From assembly GCF_047824785.1 (NCBI RefSeq), contig NZ_CP181167.1:1-64000 (forward strand): a stretch of DNA of 64,000 bases, read 5' to 3'. The notes beneath the pieces are model-generated. The model was not told the origin of the DNA, ran no database searches, and was given only the letters and a program-made list of their open reading frames with translations. The DNA is from Nitrobacter sp039808345. GTDB taxonomy: Bacteria; Pseudomonadota; Alphaproteobacteria; Rhizobiales; Xanthobacteraceae. The position numbers and the translations under genes were made by a program. Below are positions 62,738 to 64,000 of this stretch, piece after piece (position 1 is the stretch's first letter; the number at the start of each line of letters is the position of its first letter).

Positions 62738-63819
62738 TGGATCGACAATCCCCCCGCCAGCGTCGGGATTTCGAGCGGCTTGAAGCCGTAATGCGTGAGC
62801 CAGCGCACGTCGCCCTCGAACAACTGCCGCAGATCGGCGATGCCGTATTTCAGCATGGCGATGCGGTCGATGCCCATGCCCCAGGCGAAGCCCTGATAGA
62901 CCTCGGGGTCGATGCCGCACAGCTTCAGCACGTTCGGATGCACCATGCCGCAGCCGAGAATCTCCAGCCAGTCCTCGCCCTCGCCGAAGCGAATTTCGTT
63001 CTTGTCGCGGCGGCACTGGATATCGACTTCCAGAGACGGCTCGGTGAACGGGAAGAACGAGGGCCGGAAACGCATGTTGACGTTATCGACCTCGAAGAAC
63101 GCCTTGCAGAACTCGTGCAGGATCCATTTGAGGTGGCCGAGATGCGACGACTTGTCGATCACCAGGCCCTCGACCTGATGAAACATCGGCGTGTGGGTCT
63201 GGTCACTGTCGCTGCGATAGGTGCGGCCGGGGCAGATGACACGGATCGGCGGCTGTTGGCTCAGCATGGTGCGCACCTGCACCGGCGAGGTGTGAGTGCG
63301 GAGCAGGAGGCGCGAGCCGTCGTCTTTCGGATTGAAGTAGAAGGTGTCGTGCATCTCCCGCGCCGGATGGCCTTCGGGGAAATTCAGCCGCGTGAAATTG
63401 TAGTCATCGGTCTCGATATCGGGACCCTCGGCGACCGCGAACCCCATGTCGGCGAAGATCGTGGTGACCTCGTCCCACACCTGGCTCAGCGGATGGATGC
63501 GGCCGGCTTCCGCGGGCGTCTCGCGCAAGGAAAGCGTGACGTCGATGGTTTCCGACGCAAGACGCGCATCGAGCGCGGCGGATTTCAGCACCTCGCGGCG
63601 CGCGGCCAGCGCCCGCATCACCGCGTCCTTGGCGAGGTTGATCTTCGCGCCTTCGGTCTTGCGCTCGTCCGGCGCCATTTTGCCGAGAGTGGAGAGCAGC
63701 GCCGAGATCGAGCCTTTCTTGCCGAGCGCCGCGACGCGCACCGCCTCCAGCGCGGCTTCGTCGGAGGCGCTCGCGATATCGGCAAGGATTTTGGATTGGA
63801 GAGTGTCGAGATCGGACAT
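62734..63819 (-). CDS. pheS: Phenylalanyl-tRNA synthetase alpha subunit
   Basis: Catalytic class II subunit. 361 residues from MSDLDTLQSKILADIASASD at 63819; upstream open codons lie in repeat DNA. N-terminal coiled coil (about 1-90), class II motif 2 region PIRVICPGRTYRSDSDQTHTP near 180, FRPSFFPFTEPSLEVD near 255 and motif 3 GFAWGMGIDRIAMLKYGI near 320. It overlaps the inserted gene, not pheT, by 4 bp. Confidence 0.96.
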   Translation of the reverse strand: MSDLDTLQSKILADIASASDEAALEAVRVAALGKKGSISALLSTLGKMAPDERKTEGAKINLAKDAVMRALAARREVLKSAALDARLASETIDVTLSLRETPAEAGRIHPLSQVWDEVTTIFADMGFAVAEGPDIETDDYNFTRLNFPEGHPAREMHDTFYFNPKDDGSRLLLRTHTSPVQVRTMLSQQPPIRVICPGRTYRSDSDQTHTPMFHQVEGLVIDKSSHLGHLKWILHEFCKAFFEVDNVNMRFRPSFFPFTEPSLEVDIQCRRDKNEIRFGEGEDWLEILGCGMVHPNVLKLCGIDPEVYQGFAWGMGIDRIAMLKYGIADLRQLFEGDVRWLTHYGFKPLEIPTLAGGLSIQ

Positions 63820-63842
63820 GAAGCGCCACCACCTGCACAGCG

Positions 63843-63965
63843 TCATGCCCGGACCTGATCCGGGCATCCACGTCTTGCGGCGCATCCACGATCAATAGAC
63901 GTGGATGGCCGGGACCATAGGCGAGCGAAGCGACGCCGTTCTTCGCCCGGCTATGCCCGGCCATG
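63843..63965. repeat. Family E repeat region upstream of pheS
   Basis: CGTCATGCCCGGACCTGATC CGGGCATCCACGTCT, then ATAGACGTGGATGGCCGGGA ... TATGCCCGGCCATGACGAC. The two halves are inverted relative to each other and can form a large cruciform or hairpin. It fills most of the sequence between pheS and the window end. Confidence 0.75.
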
Positions 63966-64000
63966 ACGACATCATCAAAATGTCAGGGATCGATCGCCGG

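Overview
The window reads as the start of an alphaproteobacterial chromosome, most likely family Nitrobacteraceae (the Nitrobacter / Bradyrhizobium / Rhodopseudomonas group). Base 1 is the first base of dnaA, followed by dnaN, recF and gyrB. Other pointers are the order folC-accD-trpA-trpB-trpF-lapA-ihfB-sppA, an AccD without the usual zinc-binding cysteines, the TauE plus TIGR02186 pair, the AddAB and Lhr-helicase/PdeM repair genes, and many short palindromic repeats of the kind seen in this group. The genus is an inference; no rRNA is present.

Layout. 1-6.7 kb: replication genes. 6.7-21.1 kb: PAN-domain protein, gshA, a large Sel1-repeat membrane protein, TauE and TIGR02186, pdeM with its helicase, a tandem-duplicated outer-membrane barrel protein, and htpX. 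21.3-33 kb: an accessory island built mostly of broken insertion sequences. It holds an IS630 carrying a 142-bp MITE, an intact IS110 transposase, pieces of at least three IS21 elements, and a truncated IS701 fused to an istA fragment. Two lower-GC cargo genes (a secreted GH99/WbsX-like protein and a class I methyltransferase) sit in the middle. The right edge is a truncated tyrosine integrase 75 bp from the 3' end of a tRNA-Leu(CAG), a classical integration site. 33-38.5 kb: an NDUFA9-like protein, uppP, a GST, panE and a MATE exporter. 38.6-45.4 kb: addB-addA. 45.5-55.9 kb: trxA, then the leftward folC/accD and trp genes, lapA, ihfB, sppA, a CysZ-like protein and a redoxin. 56-59.5 kb: a YiiX-like hydrolase, a Tat-exported amine oxidase and a Dph6-like ATP pyrophosphatase. 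59.7-63.8 kb: pheS-pheT.

The most unusual signals are two AT-richer genes of unknown function placed between the two subunit genes of heterotetrameric enzymes. One is between trpB and trpA, the other between pheS and pheT. Both are joined to their neighbours by 4-bp ATGA overlaps or a directly abutting stop and start, so the host operons stay translationally continuous. Neither product resembles a tryptophan-synthase or tRNA-synthetase component; they look like cargo carried in housekeeping operons.

A second theme is a set of palindromic repeats with TAGAGC...GCTCTA or TAGTGG...CCACTA ends. They lie between genes and often abut through a shared CTAG. They supply the stop codons of gshA, pdeM, pheT and the cysZ-like gene, and one has been absorbed in frame into addA.
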